Shown one piece after another: positions 52,711 through 64,000 of a DNA stretch of 64,000 nucleotides; position 1 is the first letter of the stretch; the number at the start of each line of letters is the position of its first letter. A program made the position numbers and the translations under genes. Source of the stretch: Hirsutella rhossiliensis (taxonomy: Eukaryota > Ascomycota > Sordariomycetes > Hypocreales > Ophiocordycipitaceae); assembly GCF_020360975.1 (NCBI RefSeq), contig NW_025408675.1, forward strand, positions 868,001 to 932,000. Direction: 5' to 3'. The notes under the pieces were generated by a model that worked only from the letters and a program-made list of their open reading frames with translations, did no database searches and had not been told where the DNA came from.

Positions 52711-55140
52711 TGATGATGATGAAACAGATGAGATGAGGGTCAGAGCGAGAAAATGAAGTGCTTTGCAGAAGCTCGACCTTGGTTGTGGCGGCTCTGCAGC
52801 CTCCATCTGGGTAGCAGCCAAGTGGCCAAACAACAAGGAAACAACAAGACCTCTCCGTCTGTATGAAGCATGCATGTGCATGTATAGGTAAAAGTACACG
52901 CGCACACACACACACACGCCACAGCAGCAGGTGGGCGAGCTCAAGCTTTCCCAGCCCTCCCTCCCCCTTCAGCCCACGTGCTGCCCATTCCTCGCAATGC
53001 GGAGCAAATAGACGGTTGCATGTACATCGACGAGGTTTTACTTTGCCCTTGGCACAGTCCTGCGCGCTGATCCAAGAGAGACTGGCGCCAGCGTAGCTCG
53101 CAGCGTCGAAAGCGCAATATTTCCGTCACCGCCTCAGGCTAGATGTGCATGCACTTGCATACATGGCCAGGCATCTTCTTCTCGAAGCAGACAAGGTACC
53201 TCGCTGGCCAACGCCTCGATACATAAAAACTCCGTAGTCTTTGCCCCTTTGAGCCAAAGGTGCCGCCTCGTCCATTCGACTGGCACCCCCCTTGCTCACC
53301 GAGCCGCCACAGTGGACGAGAACCTGACTAAGAGATAAAGGAGGCCTCTTTAGTGCAGCGCTAGCCCACTCTCGCCTTCAGCTTCAGCTTCCTTGATGGC
53401 ATGCACCAGCCCAAGATTGGATGCCGCCCGCCCTATCCCGCCTGTGCCGAGCCCTCCTTGTCGCTCGACACTATGCCATTGCATTCGTAAACGGCCACTC
53501 TTGTCCTCCCTCGTCATGGCACAAGGGTCCGGGAAAGAGGGCGGGGCCAAAGGAAATTCAAAAAAAGGAACCGCCATGGACCGACCGTGGGCGGCGTGTT
53601 TCAGATGGAGCCCGCCGCCGCCGATGCCGTTAGTTGAGCCGGCGCCGGCCCCGTCTAGACCACCCCAGCTCGGCACAAGCAAGCTACTGCGCCGGTGGCG
53701 GGTCCGGCGGCAAACCCCTCCCCATGATTCCCAGCAAGCCGGGTTGGCTGTCCGCGCCACGGCCCTGCCGCTCGTTTTGTTTCCCATGTCATCCAGCATG
53801 CTTCTGGGCACTGTGTACTGACCATGCTCTTGGGGGCCCATCCGTGATATCGAGCACCGACAATGCGCTGTCTGCATGGCCCGGACATTCCGCGTGCAAC
53901 TCCCAAAATGGGAGCAAAGGGAAGGGAAAAAAGAAAGGGCACGGCAAAGGGCACGTACAGACAGACTGCATGCGTCGTGGGCGTCTGCACGTAATAAAGG
54001 CGCCGAGGGCAAGGGGGAGAGTCAGACCGGAGCACAAGATTTGGTTAATGTCGTGTAACCAGATAATGGTGAGGATAAGCGTCGGCCTAGCATGGATGGC
54101 CATATGCCAATTTGGGCAAGTAATTAAGCTTGCCGGGCCGCTTCTTCACCGCGTGTTTCGGCTAGTCGTAGATCAGCCGTTTGGTCACCAGAGTCAAAAA
54201 CGTGCGCCCGTCTCAGATGGGCTGTCTTGGCCACGCGACGCTGCTGATGCAAACGCCGTCCAAGGGCCTCGCAAGTGCCGCCGCTCCCCCGACGTGGAAA
54301 AAGCGGTGGCCACGGGAGGGCTCTCTGGATGCAACGGTGGATGGGTCGGTTGGTCCGCCACAGCCGACGCTGTTGATACAGAGCAGTCGACTCCGTATGC
54401 AGTAAGCCGCCCCGGTGGCAAGACGGCCCACGGGGGCTGATTCATCATCAAACCTGTCTCTGCCCCTTTTCCCCCATGTCGTCGGCCAGGTGAGGCCCTC
54501 GCCGCGGCCTCAGCGCCTGGGGGCGACGGTTGATTGAGGCAGGGTTGGCGGCCAGGACGAACCGGTCGGTCAGGCCTGTAGCTGGGGTTAATGAATGGAT
54601 GGCCAAGCCACGGTGCAACGGTGCACTCCCACCTCGCCTGGCCTGGCTGCTGGTCAAGAGCTCTCGCGTGGCCTGTGCAGCCGGGCGCGATGGCTGCAAA
54701 TTGCTTGGTTCTGGTGGCGAGTCACGATGGAGTGGTGAAGACGAGAAAACTTGGCCAAGCCGGTCGAGGTTGTCGGCCAGTACCTGGTACGCGGTGGAGC
54801 CGTTGTGCGCTGGGAGCTTCGCACCCGCTCTAGACTTGCAGGCATGTATTCACTACCCGGGCATACGGTACCTAGTAAGGTAGGTAGGGCACACGATGTT
54901 GAGCGAGCGTCCACTCACCGTGCAGCTAAATGCTTTGTACTTTACCGGGTACTGGATACCCACACACACCAATCCTTCCTTCCCTGGCTCAGATCCCCAG
55001 GTATGTACCTGCTGATTTAGACTCAGCAACCAGGCAGGCTCCATGGAAGAAACAGGGCAAGCCTTGCCGGGGGGTTGCTCTTGACTCTTTCTTTTGTCCT
55101 TGTCCCTTGTCCACGTCAGTCATCAGCAGCCAGCCTCTGC

Positions 55141-55163
55141 CTCTCTCTCTCTCTCTCTCTCTC
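55141..55163. repeat. CT dinucleotide tract
   Basis: Eleven CT units open a long pyrimidine-rich stretch that runs to about 55270, about 1 kb before the ATG at 56231. Such tracts are typical of fungal promoters and leaders. Confidence 0.8.
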
Positions 55164-56230
55164 CTCTCCCGTCGTCTCTCCGTCGACTCTCCCCTCTCCG
55201 TCGCCTCTCTCTCCTCCCCTCGCGTCTCGTCCCGTTTCCCTCGGCCCGTTGGCCGCCGCCGCCGCCGCCCAACTACCTAACGTCGAGTTTGCTCGTCTCG
55301 TTCCTCCGCGCCCGACGTACTCCGTACACCCATGGCCTACTAGGTATTCATGCCCAGGGAGGGGGCCGTGGTTGGCTCAACCTGGTCTGCGGGTCCCTCG
55401 CTAGCAAGGGAATGAATGCCCTTCGAGACGCTTCTCTAGCCGCGCTTTTCTCTCTCATTAGGCGCGCGCGCTTCGTCGTCGCTCTCTTGCTTTTCAACAG
55501 CCACCTGCCGCCGCCCCTCCTACTTATACATGCGCCATCCCCTCCCCTCACGCGTCGTCCTGCTTCGTATTCGTTCGTACGCACATAGCGTACAGTACAC
55601 GCCTTTGCCCATCCGCATCTCGTACCTGGATCTTCCCCTCCCAGGCCAGCTGCCGCCGCGCCTCTGCCGCCTCACCTCTGGTCCCGTCCATGCCCAGATG
55701 CAACACACCCACCCCCCTTCCCTCGACTCCCTAATCAGGCCATTCCTTCTGATACACCCCCGGGGCAACTAGTCAATTCAGCCGGGCTCGGCCGCTGCTC
55801 CACCGTGTCCCGCTCCGGCTGCCGGCCATTGTTGCGACGCACCCCCCCCTCGTCTCCTCACCCCCCGTCCTCCGCCTCGCTTCGTCCTTCGCCCTTCAGC
55901 CTGATCGAGCCAGCGCCCGAGTAGACAGACGGCACCTGATACCGAATCTGGCTACCTCGATGCCAACCTTCTCTGCCTTTGTCGTGTCCCAATGAGGGCT
56001 GGCCCGGCCCTGCCCCCAGCTCCCCTTTGCCCGCTCTCCTCAAGCTGGCCGTCACCTCCAGCTTATTATTAGCTCTCTCGTTTCGTCCCATGACACGCCC
56101 GCCACTGTCACTATATATCCACTCTGTATGCCTCCGTCCCCCGTTTCCACTTTTCTCCGTCGCCTTGTTCTCATCGACCCTCGCCAACCACAGACCCCAA
56201 CCACATGTGCTCACGATAGCAGTATAAGCG

Positions 56231-57756
56231 ATGATGCTTACCCTGACGCAGCCGCCAGCACCCTACGGCTACAAGTCCGTTCATGATTTGCCAACGCCGC
56301 CCTCCTCCTTCCGCCCTTCTCCTCCCCCGACTCACCCAGAGGCCTCGCACAAGCCGTCGCCGTCCCTCTCCCGCGGCCAGAGCCCCGCGAGCCTGCTCAT
56401 GTCGACTCCTCACCGAGGGCTGCCTCCGCCGGCGGCCATGGCCCTGCCTCCCCAGCCGCCGCCGCCCTCGGCCGTCGCCCCGGCCTCGCACCACCCCCAG
56501 CCGTGGGCTAGCCTGCCGCCGCCGCCGCAGCAATGGCAGGGCGCCGAGGAGTCGATGAGAAACTGGCTCGTGGCCAAGGCCGAGGAGGAGAAGACGAGGC
56601 AAGAGAGCCTCCGCCTGGAGCAGCGACGAGTCGAAATGGACATACTGCGAGCCTCGCTCACCGGCGGCATCCCTCCCCCCATGATACCGCTCGTCTTCGC
56701 CGGCATGGGCGCCGGCGGCACCCTCCCCCAGGCCGCCCTGGACTGGGCCCAGCACTTTATGCAGTCTGCGCAGGGCCAGCACGCCCACCTGCCTCCCCCG
56801 CAAAGGCCGCACTCACCCGAACTCCACCATCGGAGGGGGCCGTCCCCGGCCCAGGGTCACTTTCCCGGTCCCCCCGCGAACCCGGCGCCGACCCAGGGGC
56901 CCGCCGCATACAGCCAGTACCCGGCCTCCCCGACCAGACCCCGCGGCCAGACGGTGACGGGCGCGCTGGGGAGACACGCGCCGAGCGTGCCCAGCCTCGG
57001 CCCGAATCCCGCGCAGCCGGCGCCGGCAGGGGGCGGAGCCCCGATGGCGCCGTACCAGCAGCAGCCTCACGTCCAGGCGCCTTCGGTCCAGCAGGACGCA
57101 AGCCCCTCCATTTACTTTCATCATTGGCAGCCACCAGCGTCACAGGCAGGAAGCGGCGGCCCGAACAGACCAGGAACCCCGTCTGGTTCGTCCAAGACCA
57201 AGAGAAAGCGGGATTCGCTCTAGGCTGACTTGGGCTACGGGGGTTAACAGGGGAAACGCATAGGAAGCGCAAGACGACGGCGTCACAGCAACATCACCAA
57301 CAGCAACAGCAACAGCAGCCCATGCAAGCAGCCGGCGAACAGCGGCTTCGTTCCCCGCCGTCCTTTGTCCCGAGCAGTCAGTCAAACCCACCCACTGGCA
57401 GGAGAACACACAAGCGCCAAAGAAGCGACGTTGCGTGGTACCGGCCGCCCGGTCAGGGGCAGGCCGAAGAGCCGGAACGCGCGGGGCGAACGAGGACGCC
57501 TAGCCGCGAGGCCGACACGGGCTCGCCGCGAGAGGCGTACGGCGCCGAGGGCAAGATGCACCCCGTGTCGGCGTTACTGTCGCGGGAGCCGGCCGAGGGC
57601 CCACGGTCACACTTTTACCTGGGGTACGGCCCTCAAGCGCCGGTCGCGGAGCGACGCGACGAAGAGGGGGCGGCGCGAGATAGAGGCCGTTCTCCAGGCA
57701 GGGGAGAGGCCAAGCCGGGCGGAGGCGCTGCAGGCTCAGCTGAACCATTCCGATGA
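56231..57756 (+). CDS. Pro-rich protein of unknown function with a conserved helical core
   Basis: Exons 56231-57185 and 57251-57756 with a 65-bp phase-1 intron give 486 residues. I do not recognise a named domain. The protein is largely disordered, with Pro-, Ser- and Gln-rich stretches. One ordered-looking core stands out: ESMRNWLVAKAEEEKTRQES and RLEQRRVEMDILRASLTGG, a charged helix, followed by IPPPMIPLVFAGMGAGGTLP and ALDWAQHFMQ. A second conserved-looking block is SPSIYFHHWQPP. After the intron the frame gives THRKRKTTASQQHH and a Gln run, then THKRQRSDVAWYRPPGQGQ, with basic clusters that could be nuclear localisation signals, and HPVSALLS. Unspliced, the first exon ends after KTKRKRDSL. 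The splice is supported by phase, a GGCTGAC branch-like site and a TTAACAG acceptor, although the donor GTTCGT is weak. The long upstream region suggests a regulated, possibly regulatory gene; that is inference. Confidence 0.72.
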
Positions 57757-60700
57757 TTGAGACAAGGCGGCATCCTGGAAATCGAGCTACGAGCCCCACG
57801 AACGAAACAAAGATGCCTTAGACCTCTTTTTGCTTTCTTTTTCCCTTTGTCCTTGACCTTTACGACGGGCCAGGCCCGTCTGCTCATGTCTGACGAGATA
57901 CAATGTAACTTTTTTTCCCTTTCTTTTGCTTGTTTGGTCCACGTCGCCGTCTTGCCCCTGGGCGCTTTTTTCCTTCTTCTTGGTCGGACATGTTGGTGGG
58001 CACGACTGGAGTTGAACAGAGATTGGGCGACGCGTCGGTCCGGGCCCGAGGCTCACACCCTCCGCGCAACTGGTGGGGTTTTCTTTTTGCTCTTTTCTCT
58101 TTCCATTTCGGGCTGCCCTGTCGAAAAGAAAGGCTGTGCCTGGGATCAACAGGACCAGGCGTCGAGCGCACACTATCCCGGGGCGGGTTAGGGAGCAAGG
58201 GGCATAGCGGGCGGGCGGGAGCAGAGTGGTTGGTTGTCGGATGAACAGGATAGACATTTCCAGCGTCGACGTGAGCAAGGGTGTCATTTTGCAGGCGTGG
58301 AGAGCGAAGGGGGAAATTCAAGGAGTCGCGACGGGACGAAAGGTGAGGCTGGCATGGAGCTGAGGAGTCAGGAGGCGCCGAGACGGACGGGGGAGTCGGT
58401 GCGGCGCGAGCGCGAGGGTGCTTGTGGGAGGGCAGGGATGAGGAGGGACGAGGAGGGATGAGGAGGGATGAAACGAAATGGCTTGTGGGGGAGCAGGGAA
58501 GGCGGCAGCTGGGCGGCCGAAGGTGCATACTGTACCTAGATGCGGGAGGGGAGCAGAGCAAACAAGGCGTTGGGCGCACGACGTTGTTGATGTCGACATG
58601 GCCCAGCACGTGGCACGTTGGGTCGGTGAAGAGAGCGAGCGCCAGTCTGAGCTGAGAGGGGCGTGATGTGCTTGCTGGCACGACTTGGATCCAGCTGCTC
58701 TGGTGTCAATGTTCCTTTTGCATGTGCTTGAGAGGACATGCGAGGCCCCGGGATGTCGTCGGGCGGTGGCGGTGCGTGGCCGCTTTGGTCGAGGGAAGAG
58801 GCTGACGGGGCGAGGTCCTGCAATATCGAGGTGCATCGACAGCGGCCCCCCTTGTCGTGTCTTTGATCTGTGATTGTGCTTTCTTTTTGGTTTCACCCGA
58901 CTGTCTCTGCTGGGGGACGAGCAGATTGATGGACTTGTGGCGCCAACCGGGGTATCCGAGACTCGACGACGACGACGCTTGTCCAGCACTAATAGCACTA
59001 ATTAACCCTGATGCCTGAATGCCCGAGTCCAGAACAGCCGTCTCGAGGCTCGAGGCACCGAGGGCGGGCTGTTCCCGCTCCCGGCCGGCCTGTGTGTGCC
59101 TGCTCGACTCTTCCTCCTGGTCTTCATTCCGGGGGGGGAGGCGTCTCGTTTGGGCTTTGCTTTGCTTGTCTCCCCCCTCCCCCCTCCCTTCCCCTCCTCG
59201 ATTGGCGCGGGGCCGTCCGAGATGATGCGGCGCAGATGGGCCTGGGATTTCCGCATGCGACGACGACCGGTGAGCCGGGGGCGGGGGTGGCGCGGTTGGG
59301 AAGGCCTGGCAGTTTGGTGTTCGGAGGGAAACCCCCCCCCAACCCCCCCGGAGCTGGAGGCTTTGTTTTTCGGTTCTCAATAAAAGACGGGGGGGGCGTT
59401 GGAGCTGTTATCCCAGTCGGTGGGGCCTGGTGGCGGTGCCTGTGTTAGTGTGCCTAAACCTCCCACGAGCACAGGCCGAGGGAGAGACGATGTCCCTACC
59501 CGCTGCCCTACGCCCCTCGGTCGAAACACATCTCTCCTCCCCGACCCTGCCCCTCCGCGGTGACTTCCTTTCCCCCGACTCTTCCCCCCCCCCCGACCAA
59601 GCCAGAGGCCGCATTGGCTCGTCGGACAAACAGGCCGCGACGGCACGGATGCTGCTTCGGGCAAAAGCCCAGCGCGGTACGTCCCCCGCCGTGTGGGGAA
59701 AGAGCGAGGCCCCCCACGTGGTTCAAGGACCCTGGCCTGGCCCTGATAATACGGAGGTAAAAAAAAAAAGAAGACAGCGTCAGACATGCGCGGCCCCGGC
59801 ACGCAAACACCACATGACATGCCCGGCACTCGCCCGTCGCGCGACTCGCCCCCTCCAAGCCGCCCAACCGTCCGCACCGAGCAAGGAAGTAATATCTGGA
59901 TTTATGCCCGTCCCAGGAGCAACGCCCCGTGTACGGATAGCTTTGCGCATTGTTGGTTCGTGCATCGACGAGACAATGACATCATCCACTGAGAGCTCGC
60001 CGCCAGCAGAGGCAGAGCATTGCACGGTCGGCTTGTAGAGAGCGTGCTTCGTATACTTGACTTCGACAGGGACAGCAGAAACCGTAACTCGGGCTGCCTC
60101 ACTCCCTCCGTGCCCTTTGTTGCGCTGGCCCTGCTCTGCCCTCCTGCTTGCCTCCACGCCGTCAAACTCCTCGGCCCGCCGCTTCCACGCCCGCCGCCTC
60201 GTCCAAACCCTCGACTAGCCACGGCCGGCAAGCCCGCGTCGGACCCTCTCCAGCCCCTCACCCTCGCGCCCCTTCACTTGACTTCCACGACTCGGCTTGA
60301 CAACATATTACTGCTCCTGTATTACTCTACTTGCCCGTGCCTCTCTCCGCCCTCGCACACTCGCCGCCCGCAGCCGTCCCAGCCGCACACCACCCCAACA
60401 CAGAAAAGGGGGGGAAACAGGAAAACAAACAACAGGGATTACCGTGCGTCAACCAGAAACAAAGGGGGGCAAAGAAGAAAAAGGTCGCCCAACAACTACG
60501 CTGTGTCATGCCGACGAGCTCCGTCAGAGAGACAAATGAAAAACCGGAAAAGGCCCTGGTCGTGTCCCCCCGCCTCCTGTCGTCGCCTTTGCCCACAAAC
60601 ACTTGCTCGACAAAGGAAAAGCAGCGAGCCCTGCTCCGGGGCACAGACGCCAGGAACCGGGTCCAACGTCGAAAAGGGGAAATGGGTATCAATGTGTTCG

Positions 60701-60906
60701 TGCCGCTCCGTACAGAGGCCAGCAAACAGCGGGGCCAAGGAAAAGGGTCAAGACGAGAAAACCAATCAGGGCGGAAAAGGTCGCCCGCGTGCCGTGCTGG
60801 GACGCCGCCCCCCCTCCGCACATACAACGTGCAAGCGAGAATCCAGACGGGCACGGGCAAGAGGGCCGAGGCATCCTCAGCCGGGCCAGAGCGGCGAGCA
60901 AGCCTG
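57757..60906. other. 3.1-kb convergent intergenic region without a recognised gene
   Basis: Lies between the stop codons of the Pro-rich gene and the TBC gene. Open frames up to about 360 codons (for example 60331-61410 on the plus strand) are low-complexity and run antisense into the TBC gene. Contains a 9-C run (59332-59340). Parts near 60120-60400 resemble pyrimidine-rich leader sequence, but no supported coding exon follows. Confidence 0.5.
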
Positions 60907-63810
60907 CTAGGGCTTCTTCTTGCCCTGGCGCGTCTTCCACTCGGCCTTCATCACCTTCATCAGCAGGTCCTCGTCCTTGATGGGTATCCACGACGTCAGC
61001 GCCTTCATGGCGTTTTCGAAATCAGAGTCCAGCAGCACCTCCCGCAGCGCCTGGATGAGCGCCGCCCCCGTCGCGTGCAGCACCTCGAGCCCGCTCACCA
61101 GGCCCGGCCCCGCGCCCTCTGCGCTTGGCCCCGCGCCCTCGCTGCCGCCCGCGCCGAGCAGCAGAAACACGTCCCAGACCCGGAGCTGGGCGGGAAAGGG
61201 GATCGACAGGTTGAACAGCGTCAGGTACCACCGTGTGCCGTACGCCGTCGCGTCGATGCAGAGCTCCGACTGCTTTCCTCGTTAGTCTCGTCGACGGGCC
61301 ACTCGGTCAAGGCACTCTTGCTCACCAGCTTGTCCGACACGTCCTTGTTGAGCCAACCCGTCTCGAACTCGCGCAGCGCCGCCATGAGCCCGTCAAAGCC
61401 CGGGCGGTAGAGCCGGCTGAGCCCGCGCAGCTGCCACATGCGCACCAGCATGACGAAGCACTTCTCCTCGTCAAAGTAGCACAGCAGCGTGGCCGCGAGC
61501 GACGCCATGCCCTGCACGTATCCCACGTCGGGGAAGTAGATGGACAGCGCGTGGAGCACGCGGAACAGCAGTCGCTGGCCGCCGCGATATCTCCGCCGGA
61601 ACATGATGTGGCGGCTGATGGTCCGGGGCACGTCCAGGTCGATCTGCACGTCGTCGGGCGAGCTCTTTTCCTGCAGGGCGTGGAAGGCCGCCGCCACGTC
61701 GTCAGCGGCGGCCGAGCCGTCGTGCTCCTCGGCGGCCGAGGCCATAAAGGACCACCAGGCGGCCGCGCGCCACCGGTCGGGGATGCCCTTCCAGGTCCGC
61801 TCAATCAGCTTGGGGTTACACGCGTCAAACTCAAACTCCATGCCCTGGCCCTGGTCGGCGCCCTTGAGGAGCTTGGCCATCCTACGCCACTTCTCGGAGC
61901 GCTCCCACTCCTTGCGCTTGAGGGCCTCGGAAATCTTGTCCACCTGGGCGCCCTCGGCCGAGTCCTGCAGGCTCGGGGGCACCGTCAGCATGTCGCCGGC
62001 CTCGTCCATCCAGCGCCGGTTGCGGTTGTGGGGCAGCAGGTTGCCGGCCTGGCGGAGGAGGGAGCGCGACGACCGCACCGAGACGAGCGACAGCTCCGAG
62101 TTGAGCGTGTTGAGCGAGCGGGCCGACACCTTCCTGCTGGGCACGCGGGCGCCGCCGAGCTGCGACGAGAAGCCCATCGGGTCCCTCTTCTGCAGCACGT
62201 TCCTCCTCCTGGGAGACAACTGGGCCGACCGGAGCTCGGCGGGCGGGGTGCTGATCCTCGACGACGGGCGCGGCACGCTGATGAAGCCGTAGCGGTCGAC
62301 GTCGGCGCCGTCGACGTCCTCCCAGTCCTCGAGGCCCCCGGCCAGCTCGGTTTCGCGGCGCGAGCTATCTTGATGCTGGGAGTAGAAACTTGTAGATCTT
62401 GGAGTGGCGAAATGCGAAGCGAGATGGGCGGCGGACGCGCTGCGACGAGGCGGCACACGGGTCAGCACGAATCTCGACGGGGCGCGAGGCCGACAAGTGG
62501 CCAGGAAATCCATACGGGTCATTCGCAGCCTCCTCTGCCGGGACCTCGGGGGTGGGCTCCAAGCGCTCGCAAAAGGAGTGTCTGGCGCCGTCTTCCCAAT
62601 TGATGCCATCGCCAGTTTCATAGAGCGATCTCACCTTTTGAGACTCCTTCTCGACGTCGGGCGAAAGGACGCGGATGTCGGGCGTCGTCAGCAGGCTGCG
62701 CGCCACCGTCTCGGCGGTGCTGACCTCGGAGACGGGCCTCGCGACATGGGCCGGGGGCGACAGGCGCGGGGCCCACGAGTCGGGCGATTGCTGGGCGTCG
62801 TCGTCGTCGTCGAGGGCGCCGTCGAGGGCGAGGGGATCCTGGGACCCTCCAAACATGATGCTGCCGCGCTTGGAAAAGGAGAAGCCGGCCATGAAGTCAT
62901 CGTCAATAAGGCTGGCGGTGGGGATGCGGACGGCCAGCGGCGAGTAGCGGCAGTCCGCTGAAGAAGGCGACGTGTCCGGGGTCGCGGGCATGGAGCGCGT
63001 TGGCCGAGGAGACTTTGTGCCCGCGTGGCTGTTGTTGTTATTGGCCGGGGCTGGGGTGGTGGCTGAGCCCCGCATCGGTGACGGCGGGTGCATCGGCGCC
63101 GCCCGTCCCGAAGAATCCTCGTCGCTCGACTTCCGCCCGTGCGACGACGAGAGCGACGACGACGAACGCCTGGACGCCAACGACCAGCGCAACGTAGACG
63201 ACGGGCCGTCCAATGGCCTCGACGCGGCCGCACACGCGATGCCCAGGCCAGCGACGGCCGTCTTGTTCCTGTCGCCGAGGTCCAGTGACCTGTCCCACGA
63301 TGCACGAACGGCGTTGGCCTGTCGCACGGCAGGAGACGCGGGGCCGGGGTCTGCCAGCGTCTTTAACCGGGCGCGCAGGGCCTGGTCCTCGTCGTCCTCG
63401 CACTCCTCCTCCTCCTCGTGGATCGTGGCCGACGACGTGGCCGTGGGCGCGTGCCCCGAGTCACGCTTCCAGTCGTCAAAGGCCCTCGCGGCTGCCGGTG
63501 CCGGGTCACGCAGGGCGGGATGCTGCTCCGTGGGCGGCGCAAGGCCCGGTAGGTAGCCGTGCGGCGGGGCGACGACGACGGGACTGTGCGAGGGACCGGA
63601 CAAGGACGACGAGGCGCTCTGCGTCGACGCCGAGCTGCTCAACCTCGACGTGCTAGCCACGCTCGCCACGCGGAGCAGGCTGCGAGGCGGAGGCAGAGGA
63701 ACGGGCGGCTCGGCGGGCTTCGTTTTCTCGTAGCGCAGGGCCACGAGAGTGGTGTCGTCGCGGAAAGGGCGACTTTTGTGACGGGAAGGCGGGGATTTCG
63801 TCGACGCCAT
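60907..63810 (-). CDS. TBC-domain GTPase-activating protein for Rab GTPases
   Basis: Stimulates GTP hydrolysis by a Rab GTPase in membrane traffic; the target Rab cannot be told. Exons 63810-62516, 62439-61326 and 61269-60907 with introns of 76 and 56 bp (phases 2 and 0) give 923 residues. The first ~430 residues are disordered, rich in Ser, Pro and Asp/Glu, with many potential phosphorylation sites. The TBC domain occupies about residues 615-900. It carries both catalytic fingers: the arginine in IDLDVPRTISRHIMFRRRY (Arg704) and the glutamine in YVQGMASLAATLLCYF (Gln741). Other landmarks are WKGIPDRWRAAAWWSFMA and, after the last intron, ELCIDATAYGTRWYLTLFNL and PFPAQLRVWDVFLLLG. The last domain helix is interrupted by a Gly/Ala-rich insert. 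The C-terminus ends in a Lys-rich tail. Upstream in-frame codons are not ATG near a good context, so the ATG at 63810 was chosen. Confidence 0.94.
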
Positions 63811-64000
63811 GGTGACGGCGGAGACGGCGGATGGAGGAGAGTGTCTGCGAGTCTGCACTGATGGTGTCTTGCTGTTGTCCTGGGGTAGGCTGGTCCAGAC
63901 GACTTGTTTGCTGCAAGGCAGGAGCGGATGATGTTTCGGCTGGTCGCTAGCGAGTGTGGGAGGAAGCGAGAGGCAGACGAAGAAGACGACGAGAAGAAGC
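63811..64000. other. Promoter/leader of the TBC gene
   Basis: Immediately upstream of the TBC-domain gene on the minus strand. No further gene fits before the window edge. Confidence 0.55.

Larger units (their letters stand above)
47209..56230. other. 9-kb region without a recognised gene
   Basis: Both flanking genes are on the plus strand. Frames of up to 402 codons occur on both strands around 49650-51060. They overlap one another antisense, are dominated by Pro/Arg/Ser/Gly composition, lack recognisable domains and show no convincing splice structure. Simple sequence is frequent: AT/GT palindrome (48970-49017), TATA tract near 51550, TGC repeat (51916-51942), GAA repeat (52684-52710), AC tract (52902-52917) and CT tract (55141-55163). 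The last ~1.1 kb is strongly pyrimidine-rich and looks like a long promoter/leader of the gene at 56231. Confidence 0.55.

Noticed and set aside
60331..61410. 359-codon plus-strand frame near the TBC gene
   Set aside because: Low-complexity, and its second half is the antisense of the TBC gene's last exons.

Overview
The window is a stretch of chromosome from a filamentous ascomycete. Its protein-coding genes are split by short GT-AG introns (about 55-130 bp) with CTAAC/CTGAC-type branch points. The coding sequence is GC-rich, and the proteins read like those of Sordariomycetes, most likely Hypocreales (inferred from remembered family resemblance, not from a search). I assembled 17 genes by joining exons by eye. 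I saw no tRNA, rRNA, transposon, CRISPR array or secondary-metabolite cluster.

Layout: 1-3293 holds no recognisable gene. The dense block 3294-13934 carries cytosolic leucyl-tRNA synthetase (-), a small probable mitochondrial membrane protein (+), AP-3 sigma (-), frataxin (+), a small LYR-motif protein (-) and an MFS sugar transporter (-). After 6.4 kb without a gene come the chitin synthase export chaperone CHS7 (+), TFIIH subunit SSL1 (+), 4-hydroxyphenylpyruvate dioxygenase (-), a TTC36-like TPR protein (+), NCE101 (-), ribosomal protein eL27 (+) and a triose-phosphate/nucleotide-sugar type transporter (-), ending at 31907. A 4.2-kb intergenic stretch precedes UDP-galactopyranose mutase (+, 36152-37992). 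Next is a 2512-residue hybrid histidine kinase with a pseudokinase-like N-terminus (+, 39405-47208). About 9 kb of microsatellite-rich, gene-free DNA follows, then a Pro-rich protein of unknown function (+, 56231-57756), 3.1 kb without a gene, and a TBC-domain Rab GAP (-, 60907-63810).

Most genes are housekeeping and functionally unrelated. The loosest theme is the cell surface: CHS7 (chitin), UDP-galactopyranose mutase (galactofuranose), a sugar transporter, a TPT-type transporter, AP-3 and a stress-type histidine kinase. I do not claim these form a cluster. No clearly new biological system is visible. The items most worth checking are a GC-AG intron in AP-3 sigma, the degenerate kinase domain of the histidine kinase, the shared eL27/NCE101 promoter with Tbf1-like and Cbf1-like sites, an unresolved 5' end in the sugar transporter, and two families of short palindromic motifs (GTACTGTAC and TACCTACC) that recur between genes.
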